A stretch of DNA of 64,000 nt, taken from assembly GCA_017527205.1 (NCBI GenBank), contig JAFXQK010000041.1, forward strand, positions 1 to 64,000, in the 5' to 3' direction. Both the position numbers and the translations under genes were made by a program. Below the pieces are notes generated by a model, which was not told the origin of the DNA, did not search any database, and was given only the letters and a program-made list of their open reading frames with translations. Every line of letters begins with the position of its first letter. The stretch's first letter is position 1. This DNA is from Lachnospiraceae bacterium. Its GTDB lineage: Bacteria; Bacillota; Clostridia; Lachnospirales; Lachnospiraceae. This document shows, piece after piece, positions 19,107-28,555 of the stretch.

Positions 19107-19179
19107 CTCGAGGGGAAGGTTTGGACTATCTTTCTGGGTCTAAAGCCTACCGGAAAGATAGTCCAAACATAGCCCCGAG
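19107..19179 (+). repeat. 73-nt hairpin element, copy 2
   Basis: CTCGAGGGG, 2 nt, 20-nt arm 19118-19137, loop 19138-19149, arm 19150-19169, 3 nt, CCCCGAG. The arms pair except for one U-G wobble and a terminal G/A mismatch. It lies between convergent genes (stops at 19067 and 19196), where a bidirectional terminator would be expected, but no T-run follows on either strand. Confidence 0.9.
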
Positions 19180-19195
19180 GATTGTCCTTAACATA

Positions 19196-21199
19196 TCATG
19201 CCCCTGTGGCGAGGAAGAAATACGAGAGCAATACCATCGGAATGACCAGGAGGAACACACTCAGGGCGATGGTGTTGCTCCTATTTTTGCTATAATGACT
19301 GATTGTCATGACGGCGATGCCAAGCAAAAACGCAAGGAAGCATCGAAACGCATACAGCAGGATCAGGTAAGTTCGAATCGTCATGATGATTGGCAGGTAA
19401 TGCACGCAGGGGATGCTCTGAATGACCGCATCCATCGAATGATAGGGTAGGATCTTGCCTATCTGGATATACTGAATGAAGTGAATAAATAGTGCACAGA
19501 TGACGCTGAGCAGAAAAACAATTGCGAGCTTACGAAGTAGCATTGGTCGCCCGCCCCTAGGGAGTACGTGCAGCAGAGGCTTTACGTTGGAGGAACTCTC
19601 GATGGCCATGACGCCGGAAAACATAAAGATGACCGCAAGCAGGACATAGAGATAATTCTGCCGCACCGTCTGATAATCCTTACTCAGAAGTAGCTCGTAG
19701 CAGGTAGGATCTAATAAATCTACCGTAATGCCAGAGGATTTCGTAAATTCATAGTTGGCCTGCGCATGCTCCTGGACCTCAGTTAGGCCTTTGATATTTA
19801 GGTTATATTCGCGAATGGCAGCCATCAGAGAAGCAATATTTTGAGCGATTTTTGAAGTGTCATGTCCCTTTTGTATTTCCATGGGAAGGAGCTCTTGCTG
19901 ATGCTGCAGGGAGGCTTCCAATTTTCCGAGCTTTTTCACAAGCTTGTCCATTTGCTTTTGCATGTCTTTGAGCTTGGTTTCATCAATTTTCCCTTGAAAT
20001 TCCTCATACCAATGGAGGACATAGGTGCTTCGATAGTCCCGATAGGAAATCTCCTGTGAAGAAGACCAGGCAAGGTAAAGTACCATGCAGAGAATGAGCA
20101 GCGCTTTTTGGGAGAACAGGATTTTTTTGCATTCCCAAAGGAAGGGCGAAAGCTGTGGCTTTTTCATGCTGATATTAGCCCCAATGCGGTCTAATAAAGG
20201 AAAACGCTTTCCTTCTGCCTTTGGATATTGGTGCGCAAATTGCCAAAGGGCGAGCAGGGAAAAGGCAAGAAAAGCGAAGGCTGCCACCAGGTCACTGCTG
20301 GTTCCCGTGAGCACGGGGTGCCCAAAGAAATTCATGTTGTAATAATGTGCGTAGTCCTGTGTGGAAAAGATGAGCGTATAGAGGTTGACATACTTTAAAA
20401 TACAAAGGCGATCCGTAGGCAGGAGAAGCGCATAAAGCAGGTATTCGCCTAAGAAGATGCCAAGGAACAGCAGAATGCAAAGGCTGGAGCGAAGCAGGGA
20501 CATGCAAAAATACAGGAGCATGCAGGTCACAATGCAGCCCAAGATTTTACGCAGCATGATAAGACAAAGATATCCAAAGATGGAAACATGGGAAAGTACG
20601 CCGGAAAACTCAGGAATGGACTGAATCGGTCTCGAAAGATTTGCTCCGGGAAAGCGTAGCATGGCAACGGGAAGAACCGTTAGGAACAGGAGACTACCCG
20701 TGATAAAGAGCCCCAGAATGAGCGTAAAAACGCGTTCCAGAGAGAGCGGAAAGCGACCGCGACTGGTACAGCGTACGAGAAGATATAAGCCCTTTTGACG
20801 CTCTGCCATAAAGCAAAGCACATAATAAATCCCCATGAGAAGCATGAGATATCCCGTGAGACGGAAAGGGATCATTGCCATGACGCCGCGGTTTTCCCCA
20901 ACGATGGGCGTGATGTCTAAAAGACCTTGAAAATCCTGCTTTGTTTTCACAAGGTTACGGTAGACATGCGAGTTTTTATTGGAGAACAAAGGATTCTCCA
21001 ACATTTCCTCCGCATTGGTCAAAACGCCGCTGACATATTCCTGATAGCCGTTCACGTATTCCTCGAGCTCTGTGCCTGAGAGCGTATCACGCTTTACGTC
21101 ATTGCACTGATAAAAGAAAAACACGGCATGTAAAAAAATGACAATGATAAGAAGTGTTAAGGATTTGCGGCCGAGAAGCACGCGTTTCATTTCTGCCAT
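19196..21199 (-). CDS. ABC-2 type transporter permease, large two-part membrane protein
   Basis: About 667 residues and the membrane partner of the ATPase at 21287-22048. It has two blocks that each begin with a short basic stretch and a long hydrophobic segment (RKSLTLLIIVIFLHAVFFF near the N-terminus; FSQKALLILCMVLYLAW near the middle), each followed by a large extracytoplasmic loop and several more membrane segments. It looks like two fused ABC-2 permease halves. The second loop is coiled-coil-like (KLKDMQKQMDKLVKKLGKLEASL). I chose the ATG at 21199, which has GGAGG 6 nt upstream; an ATG at 21283 directly after the ATPase stop would add 28 residues. It probably exports a peptide or lipid or gives resistance; the substrate is unknown. 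Confidence 0.8.
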   Translation of the reverse strand: MAEMKRVLLGRKSLTLLIIVIFLHAVFFFYQCNDVKRDTLSGTELEEYVNGYQEYVSGVLTNAEEMLENPLFSNKNSHVYRNLVKTKQDFQGLLDITPIVGENRGVMAMIPFRLTGYLMLLMGIYYVLCFMAERQKGLYLLVRCTSRGRFPLSLERVFTLILGLFITGSLLFLTVLPVAMLRFPGANLSRPIQSIPEFSGVLSHVSIFGYLCLIMLRKILGCIVTCMLLYFCMSLLRSSLCILLFLGIFLGEYLLYALLLPTDRLCILKYVNLYTLIFSTQDYAHYYNMNFFGHPVLTGTSSDLVAAFAFLAFSLLALWQFAHQYPKAEGKRFPLLDRIGANISMKKPQLSPFLWECKKILFSQKALLILCMVLYLAWSSSQEISYRDYRSTYVLHWYEEFQGKIDETKLKDMQKQMDKLVKKLGKLEASLQHQQELLPMEIQKGHDTSKIAQNIASLMAAIREYNLNIKGLTEVQEHAQANYEFTKSSGITVDLLDPTCYELLLSKDYQTVRQNYLYVLLAVIFMFSGVMAIESSSNVKPLLHVLPRGGRPMLLRKLAIVFLLSVICALFIHFIQYIQIGKILPYHSMDAVIQSIPCVHYLPIIMTIRTYLILLYAFRCFLAFLLGIAVMTISHYSKNRSNTIALSVFLLVIPMVLLSYFFLATGA

Positions 21200-21286
21200 G
21201 GCAGGCCTCCGATCGTATTCATGGTCAAACATTACTTGATTATTCCATAGTTCTCTGTTCTTTGCATCGTAGATTTGTGCCATCCC

Positions 21287-22048
21287 TTAATCCCAATGGA
21301 GTGCTTCCTTGGCGTGGAAGAGATAGACGTCCTCCAAGGTCATGGGCTCTGGCGGCGTAAGCCCTTCCTCGTACATCAGGTTTGCGGTCTCTGAAATGAG
21401 ATTTGCAGGTGTATCAAAGCGAAGAAGCGTTCCATGACTTAGAATCAAAACCTTCTTGGCAACGGTTTCTATGTCACTGATGACATGCGTTGCAAGGAGG
21501 ACGGTATGTTCATTTGCAATGGAGGCTATGTAATCGCGAAGGCGGATGCGCTGTGTTGGGTCTAGTCCCGCAGTGGGCTCATCCAAGATAAGAATTTCAG
21601 GATTGTCCAGCATGGCTGCGGCCAAAAGTACGCGCTGACGCATGCCGCCGGAGAAAGAACCGAGCCTGTGATGAGCATCGTCAAGAAGGCAGACAAGTTC
21701 TAGAAATTCCTCCGTTTGCCGTTTGCATTCCTTGGATTTCATTCCCTTTAAGGAGCCAACGTAATGCAGAAAATCACGCGCCGTAAAATCGTCATACATG
21801 CCTTGCAGCTGCGGTGTGTAACCGATTTTTTTAAAATAGGAGCGCTTGATGGTAAGAATTTCCTTGCCGTTATAAAGAATCTGCCCCTCTGTCCTTGGAA
21901 TGTTGTCCGTGATTAGATTGAGCATCGTGGACTTTCCCGCACCATTAGCTCCGAGAAGCCCATAGACACCCGTTTCAAACGTAACGCTCAAGTGATCCAA
22001 TGCTGTTTTATTTCCATATTTTTTCGTACAGTTTTTTAACTCTAACAT
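21287..22048 (-). CDS. ABC transporter ATP-binding protein
   Basis: A 253-residue ATPase that powers the neighbouring permease. Walker A is GANGAGKST, the Q-loop lies in GYTPQLQGMYDDFT, the signature is SFSGGMRQR, Walker B is ILILDEPTAGLDP and the H-loop is ATHVISD. The domain type is that of ABC-2 exporters such as bacitracin or lantibiotic immunity pumps. The start MLELKNC at 22048 has AAAGGAG upstream; a longer in-frame reading to 22096 has no better start. It lies 20 bp after the last lipoprotein gene and is in the same operon. Confidence 0.9.
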   Translation of the reverse strand: MLELKNCTKKYGNKTALDHLSVTFETGVYGLLGANGAGKSTMLNLITDNIPRTEGQILYNGKEILTIKRSYFKKIGYTPQLQGMYDDFTARDFLHYVGSLKGMKSKECKRQTEEFLELVCLLDDAHHRLGSFSGGMRQRVLLAAAMLDNPEILILDEPTAGLDPTQRIRLRDYIASIANEHTVLLATHVISDIETVAKKVLILSHGTLLRFDTPANLISETANLMYEEGLTPPEPMTLEDVYLFHAKEALHWD

Positions 22049-22068
22049 GGCACGACTCCTTTTATCAT

Positions 22069-23532
22069 CTAGTAGGGATCTTCCGTGACAACCCATTGTT
22101 TCTCATAAGCCATTTGGAAATTTGGCTTTCCGGCAAGGAAGGTTTTTAAGTTGCAAACGAGGGTTGCTTTCGGGAAAGAAAGGTATACCTGATCTCCAAG
22201 GAAACGGAGAGTTCCATTCGTTGCGTACTTTTTATTTCCCTGGAGCCACTTTTCGAAGGTTAGAACATCCATGCCCATCACGTCAAAGGGATAAAGAACA
22301 TAGGTCGATCCTGTTTCCTCCAGATTTCCGTTAAATATGTGTACGACAGAAAAAAGGTTATAGGAAAAACGAACTTCCTCAATGTTAGGATGATGATCAT
22401 CCTTGTCTATTTGAAATTGTCCTCTATTTGGCTGCTCAAGCACATAGAGCCTTTCGCCGTCCGTCACAATAGAGTCGATGGCATAGGTATAGGGATCGGT
22501 TTTTGACTCTTTCACGTAACTTGGGACATATGTCTGAACCTTATCACTCCAAGTAAAGTGAATGGTAAAATCCTTGTCCTTTGTGACAGCTGTCTCCGTA
22601 TTGCTTTCATCCTTTGGATCATAGAGAAACATGCTTCGGCCGACCGTTCTTGTATAAACGATGCGGTCTCCCTCGAGAACCACGAAATCTCCGCCAAAGC
22701 CAGTGGCAAGCTTTAGAATCTCATCCGTCCCATCCGTGAGATTTCGCTTGTGCAGAATATTTTTATGGGCCTCCGCAATGACATAATACAGAAAATCTCC
22801 CTTTGCAGTAAGGCGCGTCCAGGGCATGTTTTCAGGACTGGCAGCCTCCTCATAGGCTTGCGTTACGGAGAAGTCATTTAGGTCAATGATGGCAACGCCA
22901 TTGTAGTAGGCGTCCTTATCCATATTCTCAGGATGCAAGGCGTCCTTATCCGCATCCTCCCTGTGATAGGAGTAGTTGATAATCGCCTTGTTGCGGTGAA
23001 TGAGCATTCCTGTCGTATTTTCTGGTGCCGTGGCTTTGTCAATGCCGTTTGCGGGCGTAGAAAAATAGGTTGCAAGCTCAGACAGACTGGAACCATCAGG
23101 CGCAATCTGCAAAAGCTTATAATTTAAGGTGTCGTCCACCGTTTCGTAAGCACATACAAAAATGCTGTCAGCGTAATACTGAAATGCGATGGGAGTGTAG
23201 TTTGAATTGGTGGCGACGCAGTACTGATTTCCGTCATGACGACATTCCGGCTTATTGCACAGTAACACATCCTTTCCCGTTACGGCATCCTGATAATGAA
23301 GGCTTAACACATAGGGAAATTCATTGTAATAATAGCCCTTGTCCGATGCCATGATGCGATCAAAGCTATCGGAAACGGTATTCCCCTGCAGACTATCCTC
23401 GGAGGGGATGATCGGTCGAACGGGATTTCCCGCATCTTCGCAGCCTGTGAACGATAGGAGTATTATGGAAAGCATGAGCAGGAGTATCGCATGCGAAGGG
23501 ATTAAGGGCAGAGGGTGCTGATTATTTTTCAT
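22069..23532 (-). CDS. Lipoprotein A of a three-paralogue set
   Basis: A 487-residue predicted lipoprotein with a lipobox ending LLSFTGC. The mature protein begins with SEDSLQGN and contains the block CNKPECRHDGNxxCVATNS (C-x4-C-x-H-D-G-N-x2-C), shared with the next two genes. Repeated beta-strand stretches ending in the pattern 'FLYYV...HRR/KRNL.DGTDEIL' suggest a beta-propeller. The Cys/His block could bind a metal or form disulphides outside the cell. The ATG at 23532 has AAGGGG 9 nt upstream and overlaps the end of the preceding paralogue by 11 nt. It is followed by the ABC transporter genes, so it may be a substrate-capture or sensing partner (inference). Confidence 0.8.
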   Translation of the reverse strand: MKNNQHPLPLIPSHAILLLMLSIILLSFTGCEDAGNPVRPIIPSEDSLQGNTVSDSFDRIMASDKGYYYNEFPYVLSLHYQDAVTGKDVLLCNKPECRHDGNQYCVATNSNYTPIAFQYYADSIFVCAYETVDDTLNYKLLQIAPDGSSLSELATYFSTPANGIDKATAPENTTGMLIHRNKAIINYSYHREDADKDALHPENMDKDAYYNGVAIIDLNDFSVTQAYEEAASPENMPWTRLTAKGDFLYYVIAEAHKNILHKRNLTDGTDEILKLATGFGGDFVVLEGDRIVYTRTVGRSMFLYDPKDESNTETAVTKDKDFTIHFTWSDKVQTYVPSYVKESKTDPYTYAIDSIVTDGERLYVLEQPNRGQFQIDKDDHHPNIEEVRFSYNLFSVVHIFNGNLEETGSTYVLYPFDVMGMDVLTFEKWLQGNKKYATNGTLRFLGDQVYLSFPKATLVCNLKTFLAGKPNFQMAYEKQWVVTEDPY

Positions 23533-25018
23533 ATGGATTTTCCCCTTTCTTATATTGTTTTTGAAAGACAAGCGTAAAATCGGGTTCCCCCGTTAGAAAA
23601 TCCTCCATGGAGCAGGAGAAGACATTCTTGTTGTAGGTGAGATACACTTCATCTCCGACATAGTCTATGCTAACGCCAAGACCATAGACCTCCATGTTTG
23701 CGGAATAGGACATATTGGTATTGATAAGGTACATGGGATTGGGAATGATTGCGACGACGATTTCTTCAAGGTCAGCATTGAACACGTGAATCCGACAATA
23801 ATATTCTTTTCCATAGACCTCATCACCGACATATGCCTTATGTGCCATCTGAACAGCATACAAATAAGTGCCATCCGTGCTAAGTGCCGCCGGGGTATAA
23901 TTGTAGGGAGTTACCTTCTCAAATCCGCCGCCAGTGACTTTCGTGCGAAATACGATCTGATAACCTTTCTCGGGATCATTTTCATCCATTGGTTCTTCAT
24001 AGGAGACTTCCTTCGTATATGTCGTGTAGTCCTTATCCGTAATCAAGGAGATTTCCTCATTGCTTCCGTCAGTCAGGTCATAAATGGCAAGGTCATGAAT
24101 GCTTCTAAGATAGGCAATGTGGGTATCATCATAGACGGCATATTCTCCCGTGAAGTAGGTAAGAAGTGTCAACACTTCATCCGAAGAATCCAAAAGGGAA
24201 CGGCGATGCAGGCGATACTTGTGCGGTTCTTCCGTGACGTAATAAAGGAAATCACCTCGTGCGGAGACATTGAACCAAGGCGTATTTTCCTGGCTGGCAA
24301 CCTCTTCAAAAACGCTTTTCATTTCTTTTGTGTCCAAATCCAATTCCGTAAGGCCAAACACATTGACGTCATCATCTGTGTTTTCCGGATGAAAACAGAA
24401 TGGTAAATAAGCCTTGTTTCGATGAATCAATAAAAAGTTATACCCATATCTGTCGAGGGTGGAACCGGCTTTTAGCTCTGCCTGAACAGATTCGATATTT
24501 GTGGAAGTCGTAGAGTAGTAGGTTGCAATTTCCGAAAGACTGGAGCCATCAGGGGCAAAGCGAAGAAGCTTGAATTCCAGCTTTTCCTCATCCATGCAAT
24601 ACGCCGTTGCAAAGATGCTTCCGCTATAAGCCTGAAAGGCAATGGGACGATATTTGGAATTGGTCGCAACACAGAATTCGTTCCCGTCATGCTTGCACTC
24701 TGGCTTATTGCACAGAATGATATCCTTTTGCGTGGGGATGTCAAAATAGTGTAGATTTAGAGAACCTCCACTGTTTTCGCTGTTATAATAAATGCCATTT
24801 CCCAAGCGCAGGACATTACTTCCTTCTGACTGAAAATTGCTAATGTAAGAAGGGTTGCCCTGTAAGCTGTCTTCGGAATGGATTATGATAGGAGTTGCTT
24901 CTTCCTGACCGCAGCCGGATAGAAGAGTGCTAGCTAATAGGATGTTAACAAAGAATTTCGCGACAAGCGATTTCCCTCTTTTGTCTTCTTTTTTGTTATC
25001 CTTTTTTTCTCTCAACAT
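23522..25018 (-). CDS. Lipoprotein B of a three-paralogue set
   Basis: A 498-residue paralogue of its two neighbours. A Lys-rich N-terminus and hydrophobic segment end in the lipobox LLSGC, followed by IHSEDSLQGN as in paralogue A. It has the shared CNKPECKHDGNEFCVATNS block, then propeller-like repeats (FLYYVTEEPHKYRLHRRSL, TDGTYLYAVQMAHK). The long charged N-terminus before the hydrophobic segment is unusual for a lipoprotein, and the ribosome site before 25018 is weak, so the true start could lie slightly downstream. Function unknown. Confidence 0.78.
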   Translation of the reverse strand: MLREKKDNKKEDKRGKSLVAKFFVNILLASTLLSGCGQEEATPIIIHSEDSLQGNPSYISNFQSEGSNVLRLGNGIYYNSENSGGSLNLHYFDIPTQKDIILCNKPECKHDGNEFCVATNSKYRPIAFQAYSGSIFATAYCMDEEKLEFKLLRFAPDGSSLSEIATYYSTTSTNIESVQAELKAGSTLDRYGYNFLLIHRNKAYLPFCFHPENTDDDVNVFGLTELDLDTKEMKSVFEEVASQENTPWFNVSARGDFLYYVTEEPHKYRLHRRSLLDSSDEVLTLLTYFTGEYAVYDDTHIAYLRSIHDLAIYDLTDGSNEEISLITDKDYTTYTKEVSYEEPMDENDPEKGYQIVFRTKVTGGGFEKVTPYNYTPAALSTDGTYLYAVQMAHKAYVGDEVYGKEYYCRIHVFNADLEEIVVAIIPNPMYLINTNMSYSANMEVYGLGVSIDYVGDEVYLTYNKNVFSCSMEDFLTGEPDFTLVFQKQYKKGENPYEK

Positions 25019-25090
25019 GGTAGTTGTTCACCGCCTTTTGATTTGATTGGCTCAGAATAGGTTTGTAATTTATTTGTTACCGAAAATGCT

Positions 25091-26437
25091 CTAATTGTTC
25101 GCTTCCGAGAGGGTTGTTAGGACTTCGTAAGCAATGTCCTGATCAGGGCTCCCTTGCAGGAGAGCAGCTTTGGAAGTTACATAGATCGTTGTTCCCCAGG
25201 AGTAATAGACCTTGTCATTTAAGAACCAAAGATTTAAGAATCCATTGGCATCTGCCTCACCTAAAACGGAAGTATTCTCGGAGAGGGTAGGAATTTGAAA
25301 TTCTCCAGGATTGGGAAGGGGAACGGCCTTTAAGTATTCCCCGGCAGCGGAGTAAATAAGTACGGCAGTTCCCGTGTATGACCCATAATAAAGCTTGCTC
25401 GGTGCATAGACATATTGTCCATCCGTGTATATCTGACTTAAACTTAATTGGGCTACACGCGTTTCACCGCGTTCATCTTCATATTCGTAGGTGGTAAAAC
25501 CAAATTCCACGTTGCTTTGATCATTCGGATGATATAGGTACAGACGAGTGTTCGAGTTGCCGCGAACATAGAAAACATTATTGTCATTCAACAGGGCATA
25601 GTTTCCTGAAAAGTTTGTGAGAAGCGCAAGCTCTTCATCCGTTCTGGTCACAAAATTGTAGCGATGAAGCTTTTGGTGACCACGAGGCAGCTTTTGCACA
25701 TAATAGACGTAATCTCCGATGGCATTGGTGTAATACCATTTGGGATTCTCATGGGACAAGAGTTCCTCATTGGCGAAGAAGGATTCTCCCGTATCTAAGT
25801 TATAGAAAAGAGTTCCGTATTCAGCCGTTTCCTCAAAGCTGATAGGATTGGCAATTCCAAGGGTGACACACGCATAATTTCTGTGAATCAACAAATCCGT
25901 TGCAATGGAGAGCGCACCCTCTTCATTGGGGATGGAATAGAGGCTTGCGAGCTCCGTCAGCTCCGAACCATCAAGAGAAATCTCCAAAAGCTTGACATGC
26001 ATGTTGCTTTCCTCAAAAACCGTTGAAACAGCAATGATTCTGCCATTGTAAAGCTGATACCCGCCAGTGATGTACTTATTGTTCGTAGCAACACAAAACG
26101 CATTTCCGTCGTGCTTACACTCAGGCTTATTGCATAACACAATATCCTTGTGATTCGTCTTGTCATAAAAGTGAAGACTGAGCTTTCCGCTTCGCTCACA
26201 ATAATAATAGCCCCGTTCCGTTTCCATAATGGGATGCGGATGCGAATTCGTCATGGGACTACTTGCGCGATGATTTCCACGCGAAAAATCCTCAGAAACA
26301 AACTTCGAAGATTTCGCGGAAACCAACGCCTTTGTTTCCTCCTCCACGTCTCTCTTTGCACAAGCACACAAAACCACCATACTCACTACCATTCCTAGTA
26401 ATTGATAGCATATTTTCGTCTTTGCCAAGAATCCCAT
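25091..26437 (-). CDS. Lipoprotein C of a three-paralogue set
   Basis: A 448-residue lipoprotein, the first gene of the minus-strand lipoprotein-ABC operon. A signal peptide ends in VVLCAC, followed by the shared CNKPECKHDGNAFCVATNN block and propeller-like repeats. I place the start at ATG 26437, with GGGAGG 7 nt upstream; ATGs at 26443 and 26500 are in frame but less well placed. It is the most diverged paralogue and lacks the SEDSLQGN leader. It lies 72 bp from paralogue B. A 73-nt hairpin element sits about 80 bp upstream. Function unknown. Confidence 0.77.
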   Translation of the reverse strand: MGFLAKTKICYQLLGMVVSMVVLCACAKRDVEEETKALVSAKSSKFVSEDFSRGNHRASSPMTNSHPHPIMETERGYYYCERSGKLSLHFYDKTNHKDIVLCNKPECKHDGNAFCVATNNKYITGGYQLYNGRIIAVSTVFEESNMHVKLLEISLDGSELTELASLYSIPNEEGALSIATDLLIHRNYACVTLGIANPISFEETAEYGTLFYNLDTGESFFANEELLSHENPKWYYTNAIGDYVYYVQKLPRGHQKLHRYNFVTRTDEELALLTNFSGNYALLNDNNVFYVRGNSNTRLYLYHPNDQSNVEFGFTTYEYEDERGETRVAQLSLSQIYTDGQYVYAPSKLYYGSYTGTAVLIYSAAGEYLKAVPLPNPGEFQIPTLSENTSVLGEADANGFLNLWFLNDKVYYSWGTTIYVTSKAALLQGSPDQDIAYEVLTTLSEANN

Positions 26438-26517
26438 CGCCATTCCTCCCCAACGCTTTTTGAAGTATTGGATAATGCTTCCTGTTTTTTTCATTATCAT
26501 GTAAAACTTTCATTAAC

Positions 26518-26590
26518 CTCGAGGGGGAGGCTTGGATTGTCTTTCTGGGTCAAATGGTTACCAGAAAGATAATCCAAGCCCACCCCCGAG
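26518..26590 (+). repeat. 73-nt hairpin element, copy 3
   Basis: CTCGAGGGG, 2 nt, arm 26529-26548, loop 26549-26560, arm 26561-26580, 3 nt, CCCCGAG. The arms pair fully with one G-U wobble. Five T follow CCCCGAG on the plus strand, though no plus-strand gene ends here. It lies between two minus-strand genes, close to the likely promoter of the lipoprotein operon. Confidence 0.9.
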
Positions 26591-26632
26591 TTTTTCCATA
26601 ATCCTAAGCATATTGTATCGACTGCAAAAAAG

Positions 26633-26666
26633 AAAAACAACCGCTTCGGCAGAAGTGGTTGTTTTT
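26633..26666 (-). terminator. Rho-independent terminator of the kinase-regulator operon
   Basis: A 14-bp stem (26633-26646 with 26653-26666, one G-U) and a 6-nt loop. Read on the minus strand the stem ends in a long T-run (TTTTTCTTTTTT), 30 bp after the histidine kinase stop. The opposite strand also has five T, so it may work both ways. Confidence 0.85.
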
Positions 26667-26695
26667 CGAGCAGAAGTGGTCATTTCTGCCTAAGC

Positions 26696-28555
26696 TTATA
26701 CATTTTTCTTTGGCTCTTTTCCACGTTTTCCGTTCAGGAGGAGCGTTACCAGGAACTCCGGCTCCTGAATCTGTGTCTCCAGATTACCTCCATATTTCTC
26801 GCAGATTTGCGAGGCGGAGAGAAGCCCGAGGCCATGTCCGGAGGAATCCTTTTTCGTTGTCAATAGCTGACCGTTCTTTTCGCGGCGTTCTCCGCGAAAT
26901 TCGTTTTTGCAGGAGATAAAAAGCATCTGCCCTCGTTCCTCCATGCGAAGTGCAATCTCTGGCGTCTTATCCGTAATGCCTTCCGATGCTTCGATGGCAT
27001 TGTCTAAAAGATTTCCAAGAAGGCTGCAAAGATCATAATCCTGAATGCCGAGAGTCCTTAGATTACAGCTGATGGTAAAGGCCACGTGTAGATTCTTTTC
27101 CCGACAAAGCTGGGCTTTTTGGAAAAGAAGCAGGTCGACGGCATTGGAACCTGTTTTCGCAGGAAGCAGGATTTGTTTGCTTTGCTTGGATAGCTGTTCA
27201 ATATAATCCTCGGCTTCGGAGGCGTGACCGGAACCGTAGAGTGCCTTGATCGTCAGCAGATGATTGTTGAAATCATGCCAGAGCCTTCTTGTCTCCTGAT
27301 AGCGATTTTCTATTTCTTCAAAGTAGACCTTTTGCAGGGCCGCCCGCGCATTCTCTCCGAAGGCTTGGAGCTTCCTTAGGGAGAACAGGAAAAGGAGCAG
27401 GAAGGGCAGGGTAAAGGTCAGAAGGAACAACCATAATCTTGGGTATGCCTGAACGGTAAAGCCGATGTTCAAATAGCGATTAAAAAAGCGCTCTGGCGTA
27501 ATGCCGGAGAATAAATTAATCTCGCGAAGAAGCATTAGGACGGGAAGCTTTCCGTCATAGCGACTGGAAATCCATTCCATAACCAGAAGAAGCACAAGGA
27601 ACAAGGTGGCTGGTAAAGGATGCTTACGGGAAAGGCACAGGATCCCGAGAAATAGCAAAAACAAAAGCGTGCAAACCTTAAACAGAAGCCACAAAAGCCA
27701 CAGGGTACCAAGCGTCATGGAAACGGGGCAGGTGTAAAAGGCCTCCAGGGATTGGATGGACGTAGAGAGCGCCGGAAGTCCCAAAACGCGCCAGGTAATG
27801 ATTATGTTAGAAAGGTACAAACTAAGGATTCCTAAAAGATAGAAAAGGAGCATGTACCAACCCATGGATTTTAGACCTGTCGCCAAGGTGAGTGCCTGAC
27901 TTTTCAAATAATGGTAGAGCACGATGGTCATAAGGATGAGCAGAATCGCCGCAAGTAAATCCGTCACGTGATACTGCAAAACCATATTGACTCCATTGTC
28001 AAGGGCGGGAAGCAGAATGAGGGTTTCTAGCCCGATATAATCTCGCTTACTCTGCAATGCGTTGTTATAGACCTTCTCGTCGTTTGCAATGGGGTAGAGG
28101 ACGGAAACGATATTGTCCGCATTTGATTTTATGCCGTTAACATAATTCTCGTAGTCAAGAACGCCACTGAGAAGATTCTTTATGCGTGTGTAGTTTTCCA
28201 GATCATTTTCCTGCAACTCACTGATCAGTGCGCTCCCCTCCAATTCCAGCGGGGGAGTGGAGAGCTCCTCCTTCATTTTTGTTGTCATATAGCGGCTCTT
28301 TGTCTGTTGAAGCTTGATCAGGTATTGAAGTACCGTGTCCACGGTTTCCTGCGCCTCGGAAGGATCCTTGGGGAGAGCGGCAAGAATCTTTGCCTGTCTG
28401 TAATAATCCACAAGGCGGACGGACTGGGAAATGCCCCAGACGCTTTGGGTTTGAAGGTATTCCAGCGAAAGCTTTGTGGAATAAAATAAGATGCCATTTA
28501 AGAGAGCTACGCACAGGATCAGTGCTCCCAAGGTGAGGGTCAGTTTTCGCTTCAT
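26696..28555 (-). CDS. Sensor histidine kinase, AgrC/GHKL type
   Basis: A 619-residue membrane kinase. One N-terminal membrane segment, an extracytoplasmic domain of about 150 residues, and about six more membrane segments (about 200-395) precede the cytoplasmic part. The phospho-accepting His is in LWHDFNNHLLTIKAL. The ATP-binding region has the N box (LLGNLLDNAIEAS) and G box (GHGLGLLSASQICEKYGG), in the form typical of kinases that pair with LytTR regulators. It should phosphorylate the regulator encoded just before it, whose stop overlaps this start by 4 nt (ATGA). The large extracytoplasmic domain before a multi-pass region is more permease-like than usual. The adjacent lipoprotein-ABC operon is the obvious candidate target (inference). 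Confidence 0.85.
   Translation of the reverse strand: MKRKLTLTLGALILCVALLNGILFYSTKLSLEYLQTQSVWGISQSVRLVDYYRQAKILAALPKDPSEAQETVDTVLQYLIKLQQTKSRYMTTKMKEELSTPPLELEGSALISELQENDLENYTRIKNLLSGVLDYENYVNGIKSNADNIVSVLYPIANDEKVYNNALQSKRDYIGLETLILLPALDNGVNMVLQYHVTDLLAAILLILMTIVLYHYLKSQALTLATGLKSMGWYMLLFYLLGILSLYLSNIIITWRVLGLPALSTSIQSLEAFYTCPVSMTLGTLWLLWLLFKVCTLLFLLFLGILCLSRKHPLPATLFLVLLLVMEWISSRYDGKLPVLMLLREINLFSGITPERFFNRYLNIGFTVQAYPRLWLFLLTFTLPFLLLFLFSLRKLQAFGENARAALQKVYFEEIENRYQETRRLWHDFNNHLLTIKALYGSGHASEAEDYIEQLSKQSKQILLPAKTGSNAVDLLLFQKAQLCREKNLHVAFTISCNLRTLGIQDYDLCSLLGNLLDNAIEASEGITDKTPEIALRMEERGQMLFISCKNEFRGERREKNGQLLTTKKDSSGHGLGLLSASQICEKYGGNLETQIQEPEFLVTLLLNGKRGKEPKKNV

Noticed and set aside
19107..19179. 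73-nt hairpins as plain rho-independent terminators
   Set aside because: Placement after some genes fits, but the stems lack following T-runs in nearly all cases, the loop is a constant 12 nt, orientation is mixed, and clear standard terminators exist elsewhere in the window (26633, 33229, 34342, 48064, 50787).
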